From positions 1,302,001 through 1,366,000 of the forward strand of contig NZ_AP027292.1 of NCBI RefSeq assembly GCF_030295765.1: a stretch of DNA of 64,000 bases. Reading direction: 5' to 3'. Positions 16,779 through 25,879 of this stretch are shown here, piece after piece. Numbering within the stretch: the stretch's first letter is position 1; each line of letters begins with the position of its first letter. Source of the stretch: Neptuniibacter halophilus (GTDB taxonomy: Bacteria > Pseudomonadota > Gammaproteobacteria > Pseudomonadales > Balneatricaceae). The notes beneath the pieces were generated by a model that did no database searches, was not told the origin of the DNA, and saw only the letters and a program-made list of their open reading frames with translations. Made by a program: the position numbers and the translations under genes.

Positions 16779-17258
16779 TTAAACCTCTAGCTGCTTCAGC
16801 AGGCTAACCATTTCCAGCGCGGACAGGGCCGCTTCTGCACCCTTGTTGCCCATCTTAGTACCGGAACGCTCAACCGCCTGTTCAATGCTGTTAACGGTCA
16901 GAATACCGTTGGCAACTGGCAGATCGTAGTCCAGAGAAACCTGAGCTACACCTTTAGAGCTCTCGCCGGAAACGTACTCAAAGTGTGGTGTACCACCGCG
17001 GATTACCGCGCCCAGAGCGATGATCGCATCATCCTGTTTCTGCGCAGCGATGCGTTTAACCGCCAGTGGAATTTCAAACGCGCCCGGCACACGGATAACA
17101 CGAATGTTGTCTTCGCTGACACCGTGACGTTTCAGGGTATCGATTGCACCTTCCAGCAGACTCTCTACAACAAACGCATTAAACCGGCCAACGACAATTG
17201 CGTATTTGCCATCTACGTTTACAAAATCACCTTCTATGGTTTTCACAGCCATCTTCAA
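16779..17258 (-). CDS. ribH: 6,7-dimethyl-8-ribityllumazine synthase
   Basis: 159 residues; the start could also be the Met at residue 3. It condenses the ribB product with the pyrimidine from RibD to make lumazine, the step before riboflavin, in a large icosahedral capsid. Family markers: VGRFNAFV near the N terminus, [26 protein letters not shown] and the catalytic-site [19 protein letters not shown]. It is located between ribBX and nusB, 12 bases after ribBX. Confidence 0.95.
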   Translation of the reverse strand: MKMAVKTIEGDFVNVDGKYAIVVGRFNAFVVESLLEGAIDTLKRHGVSEDNIRVIRVPGAFEIPLAVKRIAAQKQDDAIIALGAVIRGGTPHFEYVSGESSKGVAQVSLDYDLPVANGILTVNSIEQAVERSGTKMGNKGAEAALSALEMVSLLKQLEV

Positions 17259-17270
17259 TTTCCAGTTCTG

Positions 17271-18389
17271 TTAATCTTCACAAGGAATATATTCTTCGAT
17301 CTCCAGGTCAAAGCCGGAGATCGCATTAAATTTCATCGGTGAGCTGAGCAGGCGCATTTTGCCCACACCCAGATCACGCAGAATCTGTGAGCCGGTACCC
17401 ACCGTCAGGTAAGCGCCGGAAGCACTGACATTCACCTTCGAGGCCTGACGGCCCTTCATAATCAGGTCAACCGAGTCGCTCATATCGATCCGCTCATTGG
17501 TATCCAGCAGCAGGACAACACCCTGACCTTCAGCAGCCACTTTCTGCAGCGCCTTACGCATGGTCCATTTCGGATCTTCACCCGGTACCACCGCACCGAC
17601 CACATCACGCAGCACTTCGTTGCGGTTATGCACACGAACCATGGTTGGCTGATCAGCACTGATCTCACCCAGCGTCATCGCCAGATGCGTGCAGTTCTGA
17701 ATTTCGTCGCGGTAGGTGATGTAGTTAAACTCACCGTACTCGGTGCTCATAGTACCCTCTTCTTCACGCTCCACCGTATGTTCGTTGGCAGTACGGTAGT
17801 GAATCAGGTCGGCAATGGTACCGATTTTGAGACCGTGCTTTTCAGCAAACTCTTCCAGATCCGGACGACGGGCCATGGTGCCGTCGTCGTTCATGATTTC
17901 AACAATCGCAGCGGCCGGAGTAAAACCCGCCAGACGCGCCAGATCACAACCGGCTTCGGTATGACCTGCACGGCTCAGTACACCACCAGGCTGTGCCATC
18001 AGCGGAAAGATATGGCCCGGCTGAACAATATCTTCCGGCTGCGCATCCTGCTTCACTGCAACCCGCACGGTGTGTGCACGGTCTGCGGCGGAGATACCGG
18101 TGGTAACGCCCTCTGCCGCTTCAATCGACAGGGTAAAGTTGGTCGAAAACTGAGCGCCGTTACTCTGTACCATCAGCGGCAGCTTGAGCTGTTCACAGCG
18201 GGCACGGGTCAGGGTCAGGCAGATCAGGCCACGGGCATGAGTCGCCATGAAGTTGATATCGTCGGCGCGGACCATCTCAGCGGCGATCACCAGATCGCCT
18301 TCGTTTTCGCGGTCTTCGTCATCCATCAGGATAACCATCTTACCCTGACGAATATCCTCGATCAGTTCTTCGGGTGTATTCAGTTTCAT
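17271..18389 (-). CDS. ribBX: 3,4-dihydroxy-2-butanone-4-phosphate synthase with degenerate GTP cyclohydrolase II-like domain (RibBX)
   Basis: 372 residues. The N-terminal half (about 1-200) is an intact DHBP synthase, with DDEDRENEGDL near residue 25 and RAGHTEAGCDLARLAG. The C-terminal half looks like GTP cyclohydrolase II but lacks the zinc-binding cysteines: where E. coli RibA has C-x10-C-x-C, this protein reads GEDPKWTMRKALQKV with no cysteine. Such proteins are described in proteobacteria as RibBX, with DHBP synthase activity but no cyclohydrolase activity. A true ribA must then exist outside the window. It lies between ribE and ribH on the same strand. Confidence 0.9.
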   Translation of the reverse strand: MKLNTPEELIEDIRQGKMVILMDDEDRENEGDLVIAAEMVRADDINFMATHARGLICLTLTRARCEQLKLPLMVQSNGAQFSTNFTLSIEAAEGVTTGISAADRAHTVRVAVKQDAQPEDIVQPGHIFPLMAQPGGVLSRAGHTEAGCDLARLAGFTPAAAIVEIMNDDGTMARRPDLEEFAEKHGLKIGTIADLIHYRTANEHTVEREEEGTMSTEYGEFNYITYRDEIQNCTHLAMTLGEISADQPTMVRVHNRNEVLRDVVGAVVPGEDPKWTMRKALQKVAAEGQGVVLLLDTNERIDMSDSVDLIMKGRQASKVNVSASGAYLTVGTGSQILRDLGVGKMRLLSSPMKFNAISGFDLEIEEYIPCED

Positions 18390-18405
18390 TAATTCTGTAC
18401 CGTCG

Positions 18406-19074
18406 TTAGCGGTTAAATCCGTGAGCCATCAGGGTTTCCATCGTCAGCCCCTGTGACTCCTGTTCGTTATTATCCGTTGCCTGAGCCTGCCCCAGCAGAC
18501 GCTCCAGATAGCGGGCAATAATATCCACTTCCAGATGCACCCGCCGTCCCGGCTGATACTCAGACATTATGGTTTCCTGTGCAGTGTGAGGCACAATATT
18601 CAGTTCAAAGCAGTCGCCGTCAAGAGCATTAACCGTCAGGCTGATACCATCTACCGTCACTGAGCCCTTGGCCGCCAGATAACGCTGCAGATTCGCCGGC
18701 GCCCGAACGCTGAATCGGATCGAACGGGCATCTTCACGTCGCTCCATAATCTCGCCGAGGCCATCCACATGTCCGGTGACGATATGTCCGCCAAGACGGC
18801 TGGAGGGCATCATCGCTTTCTCCAGATTCACCCGCTCACCCAGCGCCAGATCAGGAAAACGGGTATGGGTCAGGGTTTCGCGGGATACATCGGCAACAAA
18901 ACCATCACCGGGCAGTTCCACTGCCGTCAGGCAAACGCCATTGGTCGCGATGCTGTCACCGAGGCGAACATCCGTCAGATCCAACGCACCGGTGCGTACA
19001 TACAGACGCATATCTCCGGAGCGCTCTTCGATCCCGGCGATATTGCCCACCGCTTCAATAATTCCGGTAAACAT
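18406..19074 (-). CDS. ribE: riboflavin synthase alpha chain
   Basis: 222 residues, two tandem lumazine-binding barrels. It dismutates two lumazine molecules into riboflavin. It begins with the hallmark MFTGIIEAVG, and each half carries the repeat features (NGVCLTAVEL in the first, VDGISLTVNAL in the second). Product names ribC and ribE are both used for this gene. It lies eight bases after ribD and 16 before ribBX. Confidence 0.95.
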   Translation of the reverse strand: MFTGIIEAVGNIAGIEERSGDMRLYVRTGALDLTDVRLGDSIATNGVCLTAVELPGDGFVADVSRETLTHTRFPDLALGERVNLEKAMMPSSRLGGHIVTGHVDGLGEIMERREDARSIRFSVRAPANLQRYLAAKGSVTVDGISLTVNALDGDCFELNIVPHTAQETIMSEYQPGRRVHLEVDIIARYLERLLGQAQATDNNEQESQGLTMETLMAHGFNR

Positions 19075-19082
19075 GCTTTAAC

Positions 19083-20207
19083 TTATTCTCCCTTTCCCGG
19101 GGTTAGCACTAATTTCATATCCGCCCCGAGCATACGCGAGTCTTGCAACTTAAGCGCAACCTTATCCGACATTTTAGTCAATGGCAGCGCAAATGCGGGA
19201 CGGGCATCGCTCCCCATCAGCGTCATCGCCATATACAGGTGCAGCTCATCCACCAGTTGCTGTGCCAGAAATGCCCCGGCCAGCGTGGCGCCGGTCTCTA
19301 CCAGCAAGTCGTTACACTGAGTTTCCCGTGCCAGCCATTGCAGCAGCGGTTGCAGCGCAATTCTGCCCTGCTCGGCCGGCATCTGCAGCACTTCAGCTCC
19401 CTGTTTCTGTAACGCCTCGGCGGCCTGCTGATTATCAGTGCAGGTCATAATCAGCGTGCGTCCCGGCTGGCGCAGTATTGCGGCATCCAACGGAGTACGC
19501 AGGCTCGAATCCAGCACCACCCGCAGCGGCTGCTGTCTGACAATATCCGCCGCGTTTTCCAGCCCCAACTGTTCTTCACGCACGGTCAGCGCAGAATCAT
19601 CCTGCAGAATCGAATCAACACCGGTGAGAATGGCGGAGCTTTGCGCGCGCAGTTTCTGTACATCGCTGCGTGCATCCGGACCGGTTATCCACTGGGATTC
19701 ACCGGATGCCATTGCAGTGCGCCCATCAAGGCTGGTTGCCATCTTCAGCCGGACAAAAGGCAGGCCCTGCTCCATCCGTTTGATAAAGCCCGGATTCAGC
19801 GCTTTCGCTTCGGTTTCCAGCAAGCCGGAGGAGGCGTCGATACCCGCCTGCTGCAACATCGCCATTCCCCGTCCGGCTACCTGTGGATTGGGATCCACCA
19901 TCGCCGCCACTACCCGGCTGACGCCGGCATTGATCAGCCCTTCAGCACAGGGCGGAGTCCGACCATAATGGCTGCAGGGCTCCAGTGTGACATACGCTGT
20001 GGCACCCCGGGCTTGTTCCCCGGCCGCCGCCAGTGCATTGACCTCAGCATGCCCTTCACCGGCACGGTAATGAAACCCTTCACCGATGACCTGCTCGTCT
20101 TTAACCAGCACACAACCCACCCGCGGGTTCGGCTGGGTAGTGTAAAGCCCCTTCCGGGCCAACTGTATTGCCCGCGCCATGTGGGCACGGTCAGCCAGAG
20201 ACCACAT
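19083..20207 (-). CDS. ribD: bifunctional pyrimidine deaminase/reductase RibD
   Basis: 374 residues from the ATG at 20205-20207. The reading frame stays open for 104 further codons upstream, but that part lies inside nrdR in another frame and is not RibD-like, so it is excluded. The N-terminal deaminase domain has the zinc site HAEVNAL and PCSHYGRTPPC; the C-terminal reductase domain has the ribosylamine-binding MATSLDGRTA and ESQWITG segments and the GATLAGAFL motif. It catalyses the second and third steps of the GTP branch of riboflavin synthesis. It follows nrdR with one base between stop and start. Confidence 0.94.
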   Translation of the reverse strand: MWSLADRAHMARAIQLARKGLYTTQPNPRVGCVLVKDEQVIGEGFHYRAGEGHAEVNALAAAGEQARGATAYVTLEPCSHYGRTPPCAEGLINAGVSRVVAAMVDPNPQVAGRGMAMLQQAGIDASSGLLETEAKALNPGFIKRMEQGLPFVRLKMATSLDGRTAMASGESQWITGPDARSDVQKLRAQSSAILTGVDSILQDDSALTVREEQLGLENAADIVRQQPLRVVLDSSLRTPLDAAILRQPGRTLIMTCTDNQQAAEALQKQGAEVLQMPAEQGRIALQPLLQWLARETQCNDLLVETGATLAGAFLAQQLVDELHLYMAMTLMGSDARPAFALPLTKMSDKVALKLQDSRMLGADMKLVLTPGKGE

Positions 20208-20208
20208 A

Positions 20209-20682
20209 TCAGTTGCCTTCTCCACGCTGATGCTCTTCGGAGAGGCGCTCGATCTCGGCCTTGAATTCGTTGATATCCTGGAAACTCCGGTAGACAGAGG
20301 CAAACCGCACGTAAGCCACTTCATCCAGCTTACGCAGTTCGGCCATGACCTCTTCGCCGACCTGTCGCGATGGCAGCTCACGCTCACCGGTCGCACGCAG
20401 ACGGTGCTTGATCCGGCTGATACACGCCTCAAACTCTTCAATTGAAACCGGACGTTTTTCCAGTGCCCGGTGGATACCGGCGCGGAGTTTTTCATCATCA
20501 AAGGGCTGACGGGTACCATCTGCCTTGATCAGGCGGGGCATCAGCAGCTCGGCTGCTTCGTAGGTAGTGAAACGCTCATTGCAGGTAATACATTCACGCC
20601 GGCGCCGTACCTGCTGACCCTCGGCCACCAGCCGGGAATCGACCACTTTGGTTTCATTGGCATTACAGAATGGACAATGCAT
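20209..20682 (-). CDS. nrdR: transcriptional repressor NrdR
   Basis: 157 residues from the ATG at 20680-20682; an upstream start would add 31 non-family residues. NrdR is a zinc-ribbon and ATP-cone repressor of ribonucleotide reductase genes. The zinc ribbon is MHCPFC...CITC and the ATP-cone begins at [18 protein letters not shown]. The conserved glyA-nrdR-ribD order is kept. No ribonucleotide reductase gene is in the window, so its targets lie elsewhere. Confidence 0.95.
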   Translation of the reverse strand: MHCPFCNANETKVVDSRLVAEGQQVRRRRECITCNERFTTYEAAELLMPRLIKADGTRQPFDDEKLRAGIHRALEKRPVSIEEFEACISRIKHRLRATGERELPSRQVGEEVMAELRKLDEVAYVRFASVYRSFQDINEFKAEIERLSEEHQRGEGN

Positions 20683-20756
20683 CAACGGTTCCTGCGTAAA
20701 GAGCGAGGGAATAATCCCATAAATAAAGAGCTGATCAGTCTTCCCGCTGCCCGGGA

Positions 20757-20786
20757 AATAAAAAAGGGCGACCATTCAGGTCGCCC
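20757..20786 (-). terminator. rho-independent terminator after glyA
   Basis: Read on the minus strand, GGGCGACC-TGAAT-GGTCGCCC is followed by TTTTTTATTT. It lies between glyA and nrdR, so it ends the glyA message and sets nrdR-rib apart. Confidence 0.88.
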
Positions 20787-20834
20787 GGGGATTGTACATT
20801 TTTCCGACTATCAGGGATAGCCGGTTACCCTGTT

Positions 20835-22091
20835 TTACTTGTACACAGGGTAACGTGCGCAGATCTCTTTAACCTGAGTCTGAACACGTGCAATAGTCTC
20901 TTCGTTGTTGATATCGTCGAGAATATCGCAGATCCAGTTGGTCAGGTCGGTCACTTCTGCTTCTTTGAAGCCACGACGGGTTACCGCCGGAGTACCGATA
21001 CGCAGACCGGAAGTCACAAACGGAGAACGCGGATCGTTGGGTACGGAGTTTTTGTTCACGGTGATGTTGGCACGACCCAGCGCCGCATCCGCATCTTTAC
21101 CGGTGTACTCTTTGTCGATCAGATCAACCAGGAACAGGTGATCGTCGGTACCGTCAGAAACGATTTTGATGCCACGGGATTTGAAAGTCTCAGCCATCGC
21201 CTGTGCGTTTTTAACCACCTGCGCCTGGTAAGCCTGCCACTCTGGCTGCATCGCTTCTTTGAAGCATACCGCTTTCGCCGCAATCACATGCATCAGAGGG
21301 CCACCCTGAGATTCAGGGAATACTGCGAAGTTCAGTTTCTTCTGCAACTCTTCATCAGCACGGGCAGACAGGATCAGACCACCACGCGGGCCACCCAGTG
21401 TTTTATGGGTGGTGGTAGTTACAACGTCTGCAATCTCTACCGGAGACGGGTAAACGCCGGCCGCGACCAGACCTGCAACGTGCGCCATATCAACAAACAG
21501 GTAAGCACCCACTTTGTCTGCGATATCGCGGAAACGCTGCCAGTCAACCACACGGGAGTAAGCAGAGAATCCGGCTACGATCATTTTTGGCTTATGCTCT
21601 TCAGCCAGACGCTCAACTTCCGCGTAATCGATTTCACCGGTTTCAGGGTTCAGTCCGTACTGTACTGCTTTGTAGATACGACCAGAGAAAGAAACCGCTG
21701 CACCGTGAGTCAGGTGACCACCGTGTGCCAGGCTCATGCCCAGTACAGTATCGCCCGGCTGACACAGCGCCATGTAAACTGCCGCGTTAGCCTGAGAACC
21801 GGAGTGCGGCTGAACGTTGGCGTAAGTCGCACCAAACAGCTCTTTAGCACGGTCGATAGCCAGTTGCTCAACAACATCAACATGCTCACAGCCGCCGTAG
21901 TAACGCTTGTTCGGGTAACCTTCAGCGTATTTGTTGGTCAGCTCAGAACCCTGAGCTTCCATAACACGTGGGCTGGTGTAGTTTTCAGACGCGATCAGTT
22001 CGATGTGCTCTTCCTGACGAACTGCTTCAGCCTGCATGGCAGACCACAGATCAGCGTCGAAATCAGCGATGGTCATATCTTTGCTAAACAT
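20835..22091 (-). CDS. glyA: serine hydroxymethyltransferase
   Basis: 418 residues from the ATG at 22089-22091; the upstream in-frame start would add 17 residues not found in the family. PLP enzyme that converts serine and tetrahydrofolate to glycine and 5,10-methylene-THF. The PLP lysine is in [14 protein letters not shown], and the N-terminal [12 protein letters not shown] and HSGSQAN motifs are intact. The codon choice is of a highly expressed gene. It is transcribed alone, with its own promoter and terminator, upstream of nrdR. Confidence 0.97.
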   Translation of the reverse strand: MFSKDMTIADFDADLWSAMQAEAVRQEEHIELIASENYTSPRVMEAQGSELTNKYAEGYPNKRYYGGCEHVDVVEQLAIDRAKELFGATYANVQPHSGSQANAAVYMALCQPGDTVLGMSLAHGGHLTHGAAVSFSGRIYKAVQYGLNPETGEIDYAEVERLAEEHKPKMIVAGFSAYSRVVDWQRFRDIADKVGAYLFVDMAHVAGLVAAGVYPSPVEIADVVTTTTHKTLGGPRGGLILSARADEELQKKLNFAVFPESQGGPLMHVIAAKAVCFKEAMQPEWQAYQAQVVKNAQAMAETFKSRGIKIVSDGTDDHLFLVDLIDKEYTGKDADAALGRANITVNKNSVPNDPRSPFVTSGLRIGTPAVTRRGFKEAEVTDLTNWICDILDDINNEETIARVQTQVKEICARYPVYK

Positions 22092-22448
22092 TGGAGTTTC
22101 TGTCCCCTGAATACAATGTGGACCCCGTTCTGCTGCAATCACAACGACAAAGCCGCCGGGTAATTCCAGCCGTGAACCCTATGGGAGTTGGGAAAGCGGG
22201 CATTATAGCGAAACATTAGCAGCGATACACTTGAATCCTCCGCAAAACTGCTTCAATACGGTTCAATTTGAGCAGTCATGAACAACCGGAAAAACACCCT
22301 CCCCGCCACGGATTATGGATAATTATGCCATCCTGCAGAATTTCTCATCGCGCAGAGCCCGATTTGCCCCGCTTGAACATAGCCATCAATGGCCCCTTTC
22401 CGCTAAAATTAGCGCCATTAATTCTGAACACAAAAGACAGGTTACTGC
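22092..22448. promoter_or_regulatory. divergent glyA/ettA intergenic region
   Basis: This 357-base spacer holds no convincing gene. On the minus strand a perfect -10 TATAAT (22207-22202) lies about 110 bases before glyA, with only a weak -35. Close to ettA there is a perfect palindrome CGCTAA-AA-TTAGCG at 22401-22414, 35 bases before its ATG, which may be an operator or overlap its promoter. No riboswitch fold was recognised. Confidence 0.5.
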
Positions 22449-24116
22449 ATGGCTCAGTACGTTTATACAATGAACCGCGTTGGCAAGGTTGTACCGCCAA
22501 AGCGTGAGATTCTTAAAGATATCTCTCTCTCTTTCTTCCCGGGCGCAAAAATTGGTGTTTTGGGTCTGAACGGTGCGGGTAAATCCACCCTGCTGCGCAT
22601 CATGGCGGGCATTGACACCGAGATTGTCGGTGAAGCACGTCCGATGCCGGGCATCAACGTGGGTTACCTGCCGCAGGAACCTCAGCTCGATGAATCCAAA
22701 ACCGTGCGCGAAATCGTTGAAGAAGCGGTAGCGGACGTTAAAGACGCGCTGACTGAACTGGATCAGGTTTATGCGGCTTATGCGGATCCGGATGCGGACT
22801 TTGACGCACTGTCTGCCAAACAGGCAGAACTGGAAAATCTGATTCAGGCCAAAGATGGCCACAATCTGGAAACTGCGCTGGAACGTGCTGCCGACGCTAT
22901 GCGCCTGCCAGCCTGGGATGCCAGAATTGAGCACCTTTCCGGTGGTGAGCGTCGCCGTGTTGCGCTGTGCCGTCTGCTGCTGGACAAGCCCGACATGCTG
23001 CTGCTCGACGAGCCAACCAACCATCTGGATGCTGAGTCCGTGGCCTGGATTGAGCGCTTCCTGCAGGAATACCCGGGCACCGTCGTGGCGATCACCCACG
23101 ACCGTTACTTCCTCGATAACGCTGCCGGCTGGATTCTCGAACTGGACCGCGGTCACGGTATTCCGTATGAAGGCAACTACTCCTCCTGGCTGGAGCAGAA
23201 AGAGCAACGTCTGGAACAGGAAGCCAAGCAGGAAGCGGCTCACCACAAAGCCGTTGCTTCCGAGCTGGAATGGGTACGTCAGGGACAGAAAGGTCGCCAG
23301 TCTAAGTCCAAGGCACGTCTGCGACAGTTCGAAGAGATGAATTCCAAAGAGTTCCAGACCCGCAACGAGACTCAGGAGATCTACATTCCACCTGGGCCAC
23401 GTCTGGGCGACAAAGTCATCGAAGCGAAAAACATCTCCAAAGCCTTTGGCGATAAAGTGTTGTTTGAAGATCTGAGCTTCTCGATTCCGCAGGGCGCTAT
23501 CGTCGGCATTATCGGTGGTAACGGTGCCGGTAAATCCACCCTGTTCAAGATGATCACAGGCGAAGAGAAACCCGATAGCGGTGAGATTGAGCTGGGCTCA
23601 ACGGTTGAGCTGGCTTACGTCAACCAGTCCCGTGAACTGAACGGTGACAAAACCGTCTTCGAAGAGATCTCCGACGGTCAGGACATCATCACCGTGGGTA
23701 ACTACCAGACGCCTGCCCGCGCATACTGTGGCCGCTTCAACTTCAAAGGCGGCGATCAGCAGAAGTTCGTTAAAGATCTGTCCGGTGGTGAGCGTAACCG
23801 TCTGCACATGGCCAAGCTGCTGAAAGAGGGCGGCAACGTGCTGCTGCTCGATGAGCCGACCAACGATCTGGATATCGAAACCCTGCGTGCGCTGGAAGAA
23901 GCCCTGCTGGCCTTCCCCGGCTGTGCGGTAGTGATCTCCCATGACCGCTGGTTCCTCGACCGTATCTGTACTCACATGCTGGCTTACGAAGGCGACTCCA
24001 AAGTAGAGTTCTTCGAAGGCAACTACACCGAGTACCAGGCCGACTACAAACGCCGCTACGGCAAAGAGCATCAGCCAGAGCGCATCAAGTACAAGCGTAT
24101 GACCGATCTGGGTTAA
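22449..24116 (+). CDS. ettA: energy-dependent translational throttle protein EttA (ABC-F)
   Basis: 555 residues, the same length as E. coli EttA. Soluble tandem ABC ATPase that binds the ribosomal E site and gates the first peptide bond according to ADP/ATP ratio. Two Walker A motifs are visible, GLNGAGKST and GGNGAGKST, each with signature LSGGE (HLSGGERRRVAL and DLSGGERNRLHM) and Walker B LLLDEPTN. The arm region between helices of the first domain and the linker rich in Glu/Gln/Lys (residues about 245-300) are typical. It begins MAQYVYTMNRVGK, matching the family. It is a single-gene unit with a terminator. Confidence 0.96.
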   Translation: MAQYVYTMNRVGKVVPPKREILKDISLSFFPGAKIGVLGLNGAGKSTLLRIMAGIDTEIVGEARPMPGINVGYLPQEPQLDESKTVREIVEEAVADVKDALTELDQVYAAYADPDADFDALSAKQAELENLIQAKDGHNLETALERAADAMRLPAWDARIEHLSGGERRRVALCRLLLDKPDMLLLDEPTNHLDAESVAWIERFLQEYPGTVVAITHDRYFLDNAAGWILELDRGHGIPYEGNYSSWLEQKEQRLEQEAKQEAAHHKAVASELEWVRQGQKGRQSKSKARLRQFEEMNSKEFQTRNETQEIYIPPGPRLGDKVIEAKNISKAFGDKVLFEDLSFSIPQGAIVGIIGGNGAGKSTLFKMITGEEKPDSGEIELGSTVELAYVNQSRELNGDKTVFEEISDGQDIITVGNYQTPARAYCGRFNFKGGDQQKFVKDLSGGERNRLHMAKLLKEGGNVLLLDEPTNDLDIETLRALEEALLAFPGCAVVISHDRWFLDRICTHMLAYEGDSKVEFFEGNYTEYQADYKRRYGKEHQPERIKYKRMTDLG

Positions 24117-24141
24117 TCCGGATTCAACCGGGTCAGAACGC

Positions 24142-24171
24142 AAAAACCGGGGCCATCGCCCCGGTTTTTTT
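24142..24171. terminator. bidirectional terminator between ettA and the GGDEF gene
   Basis: CCGGGGC (24147-24153) pairs with GCCCCGG (24158-24164), flanked by an A5 run before and a T7 run after. It can end both convergent transcripts. Confidence 0.92.
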
Positions 24172-24187
24172 ATCTTTCAGATCAGCA

Positions 24188-25282
24188 CTACGCCGCCTGT
24201 ATTACCTGATCCCGGCCCTGATCTTTGGCGCAATACAGCGCTTCGTCAGCGCGCTGCAACAAAGAATCAAGATTGTCCTGTGGCTGCAACTCAGCCACAC
24301 CGATACTCACCGTAAAACCAATGGTTTCACCACTCGGGGTTTTGATCTTCTCGCCATGGCAAGCCTGCCGAATCGCCTCAGCCACTGCCGCAGCCTGCTC
24401 TGCCGCCAGCCCGGGAAGCACCATCAGGAACTCTTCTCCACCATAACGACAGGCCAGATCCAGACGTTTACGCGCCTGCTTACGCATTACTCTGGCAAAA
24501 CGTTTCAGTACCATATCTCCGGCGGCATGACCGTAGTTATCGTTAAACTGCTTAAACTTATCGAGATCGAACAACAGCACACTGAGCGGCTTATGCTGCT
24601 CGCGACTCAGCGCCATATCACCGGTCAGTTGATCCATGGCCTGACGGCGGTTCGACAATCCGGTCAGCGGGTCTCTGGTTGCCTGACGGTAGAGGCCCAG
24701 CAGCATATTCAGTTGATTCACCGCCGCCCAGCCGGCAATCAGCCCCAGCACCGTCAGCAGCCAGAGGTTATTCAGACCCTCAACGCTGCCCACTATGCCC
24801 CTGAAACTCTGCGTCAGCAGCTCCACCAGCAGAACAGCCAGCGTAAATCCGCAAGCCTCCACAATCGACAGCGGAAAGATCGCCATCATGGTAATAATCA
24901 TAAACGGGAAGAAGTGATAACCGGCCAGAGTCGCATCGTAGCCATGACTGAGCAGAAGCGAACTGGAGAGGGTCTGAAACACAGACAGCACCAATACCAG
25001 CAGGGCTATCCTGATTTGTGCAAGGCGCAGGTTATAGGGTTTGAAAGCCCAGCCGGCCAGCAACAGGCAAGCCAGTGTGGTGCTGCCGCGGGCCATAATA
25101 ATCGAGTTCAGCACATCCTCGGGCAACAGCAGGTAGTCAACCAGAATCCAGGCCGGCTGGAGCAACGCCAGCAGCAGCGCAATCACACGCAGACGACGAA
25201 ACAGGTAATGCCCGCGGGTCTGATTAAAGTACCGGGAGTGCCTCCCGCCACTGGAAAGATCGAGTAGAGTTTCAAGCAACAT
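24188..25282 (-). CDS. membrane-bound diguanylate cyclase (GGDEF domain)
   Basis: 364 residues from the ATG at 25280-25282, preceded by AGGG; an upstream start would add 32 residues with no support. About six membrane helices span residues 20-190, followed by a GGDEF domain. The active site is GGEEF (about 280-284) in CRYGGEEFLM, so the enzyme should make c-di-GMP. The inhibitory I-site, normally RxxD five residues before, reads KRLD, i.e. Lys instead of Arg, so product inhibition may be weakened. It diverges from a PilZ gene across 211 bases, suggesting the pair acts in one c-di-GMP circuit controlling motility or adhesion. The input signal is unknown. Confidence 0.88.
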   Translation of the reverse strand: MLLETLLDLSSGGRHSRYFNQTRGHYLFRRLRVIALLLALLQPAWILVDYLLLPEDVLNSIIMARGSTTLACLLLAGWAFKPYNLRLAQIRIALLVLVLSVFQTLSSSLLLSHGYDATLAGYHFFPFMIITMMAIFPLSIVEACGFTLAVLLVELLTQSFRGIVGSVEGLNNLWLLTVLGLIAGWAAVNQLNMLLGLYRQATRDPLTGLSNRRQAMDQLTGDMALSREQHKPLSVLLFDLDKFKQFNDNYGHAAGDMVLKRFARVMRKQARKRLDLACRYGGEEFLMVLPGLAAEQAAAVAEAIRQACHGEKIKTPSGETIGFTVSIGVAELQPQDNLDSLLQRADEALYCAKDQGRDQVIQAA

Positions 25283-25441
25283 AAAAAGCCCTGTTCTTAT
25301 TAATATCGGGATTTTTGAAACAGCGTATACTACATAACTCTGATATTGCGTGGGTTGATGCAGCTCATTAAAACACAACGGAGAAAGCTGTTGAGTAAAA
25401 CACTGCGATTTAGTCTGCGCTGTTTCAATTTTGCAGCGGTC

Positions 25442-25447
25442 TATAAT
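25442..25447 (+). promoter_or_regulatory. -10 element for the PilZ gene
   Basis: A perfect TATAAT lies 46 bases before the GTG start. The -35 region is poor, which suggests dependence on an activator or low basal expression. Confidence 0.5.
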
Positions 25448-25493
25448 AGTATCAGACAGATGTAAGATTTCGCCTCAAGATGGAGCAGCCGTT

Positions 25494-25868
25494 GTGACCA
25501 CACCTGATACTGAGCGCCGCCGATTTACCCGTATTAGTTTTGACGCCACTACCGAACTCAGCCGGGGCAGCAAAACCTGGGAGGTCACGCTGGTTGATAT
25601 ATCCTTCAATGGCATTCTGGTCAGGAGTGAGCACCCACTTCCTCTGAGCGATGGTGATGAGGTTGAAGCCGCTATTCACCTGCTTGGCGATGATGTTGTC
25701 ATCCGCACCCCAGCCACCCTGACCCACCAGCGGGAAAACGACTACGGCTTCCTGATCGAGAACCTCGATCTGGACTCCCTGACACTGCTGCGCCGACTGG
25801 TCGAGCTGAACCTCGGCGACGAAACCCTGCTGGAAAGGGAGCTGGATAATCTGTTTGACGATTCCTGA
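25494..25868 (+). CDS. PilZ domain protein (c-di-GMP receptor)
   Basis: 124 residues, started at GTG 25494 with GGAG eight bases upstream. The reading frame extends to a TTG at 25431, but this would place the start before the -10 element at 25442. The c-di-GMP-binding motif is complete: an arginine cluster RRRFTR near the N terminus and DISFNG (D-x-S-x-x-G) about 30 residues later. It is a single-domain PilZ with an acidic helical C-terminal tail. It diverges from the diguanylate cyclase and converges on radA with 11 bases between. Its output target is unknown. Confidence 0.87.
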   Translation: MTTPDTERRRFTRISFDATTELSRGSKTWEVTLVDISFNGILVRSEHPLPLSDGDEVEAAIHLLGDDVVIRTPATLTHQRENDYGFLIENLDLDSLTLLRRLVELNLGDETLLERELDNLFDDS

Positions 25869-25879
25869 GCAGCCCTGAT

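Noticed and set aside
20208..20519. 104-codon N-terminal extension of RibD
   Set aside because: It lies inside nrdR in another frame, is Ser/Arg-rich, and RibD proteins start at the MWSLADRAHM segment.
20683..20834. FMN riboswitch before nrdR-rib genes
   Set aside because: None of the conserved FMN-element segments were found; only a glyA terminator is there.
21138..22163. 341-residue plus-strand open frame opposite glyA
   Set aside because: glyA on the minus strand is certain; the antisense product has no recognisable features.
22268..22507. 79-residue plus-strand frame in the glyA/ettA spacer
   Set aside because: Starts at TTG without a ribosome binding site, overlaps the ettA start in another frame and has no family.
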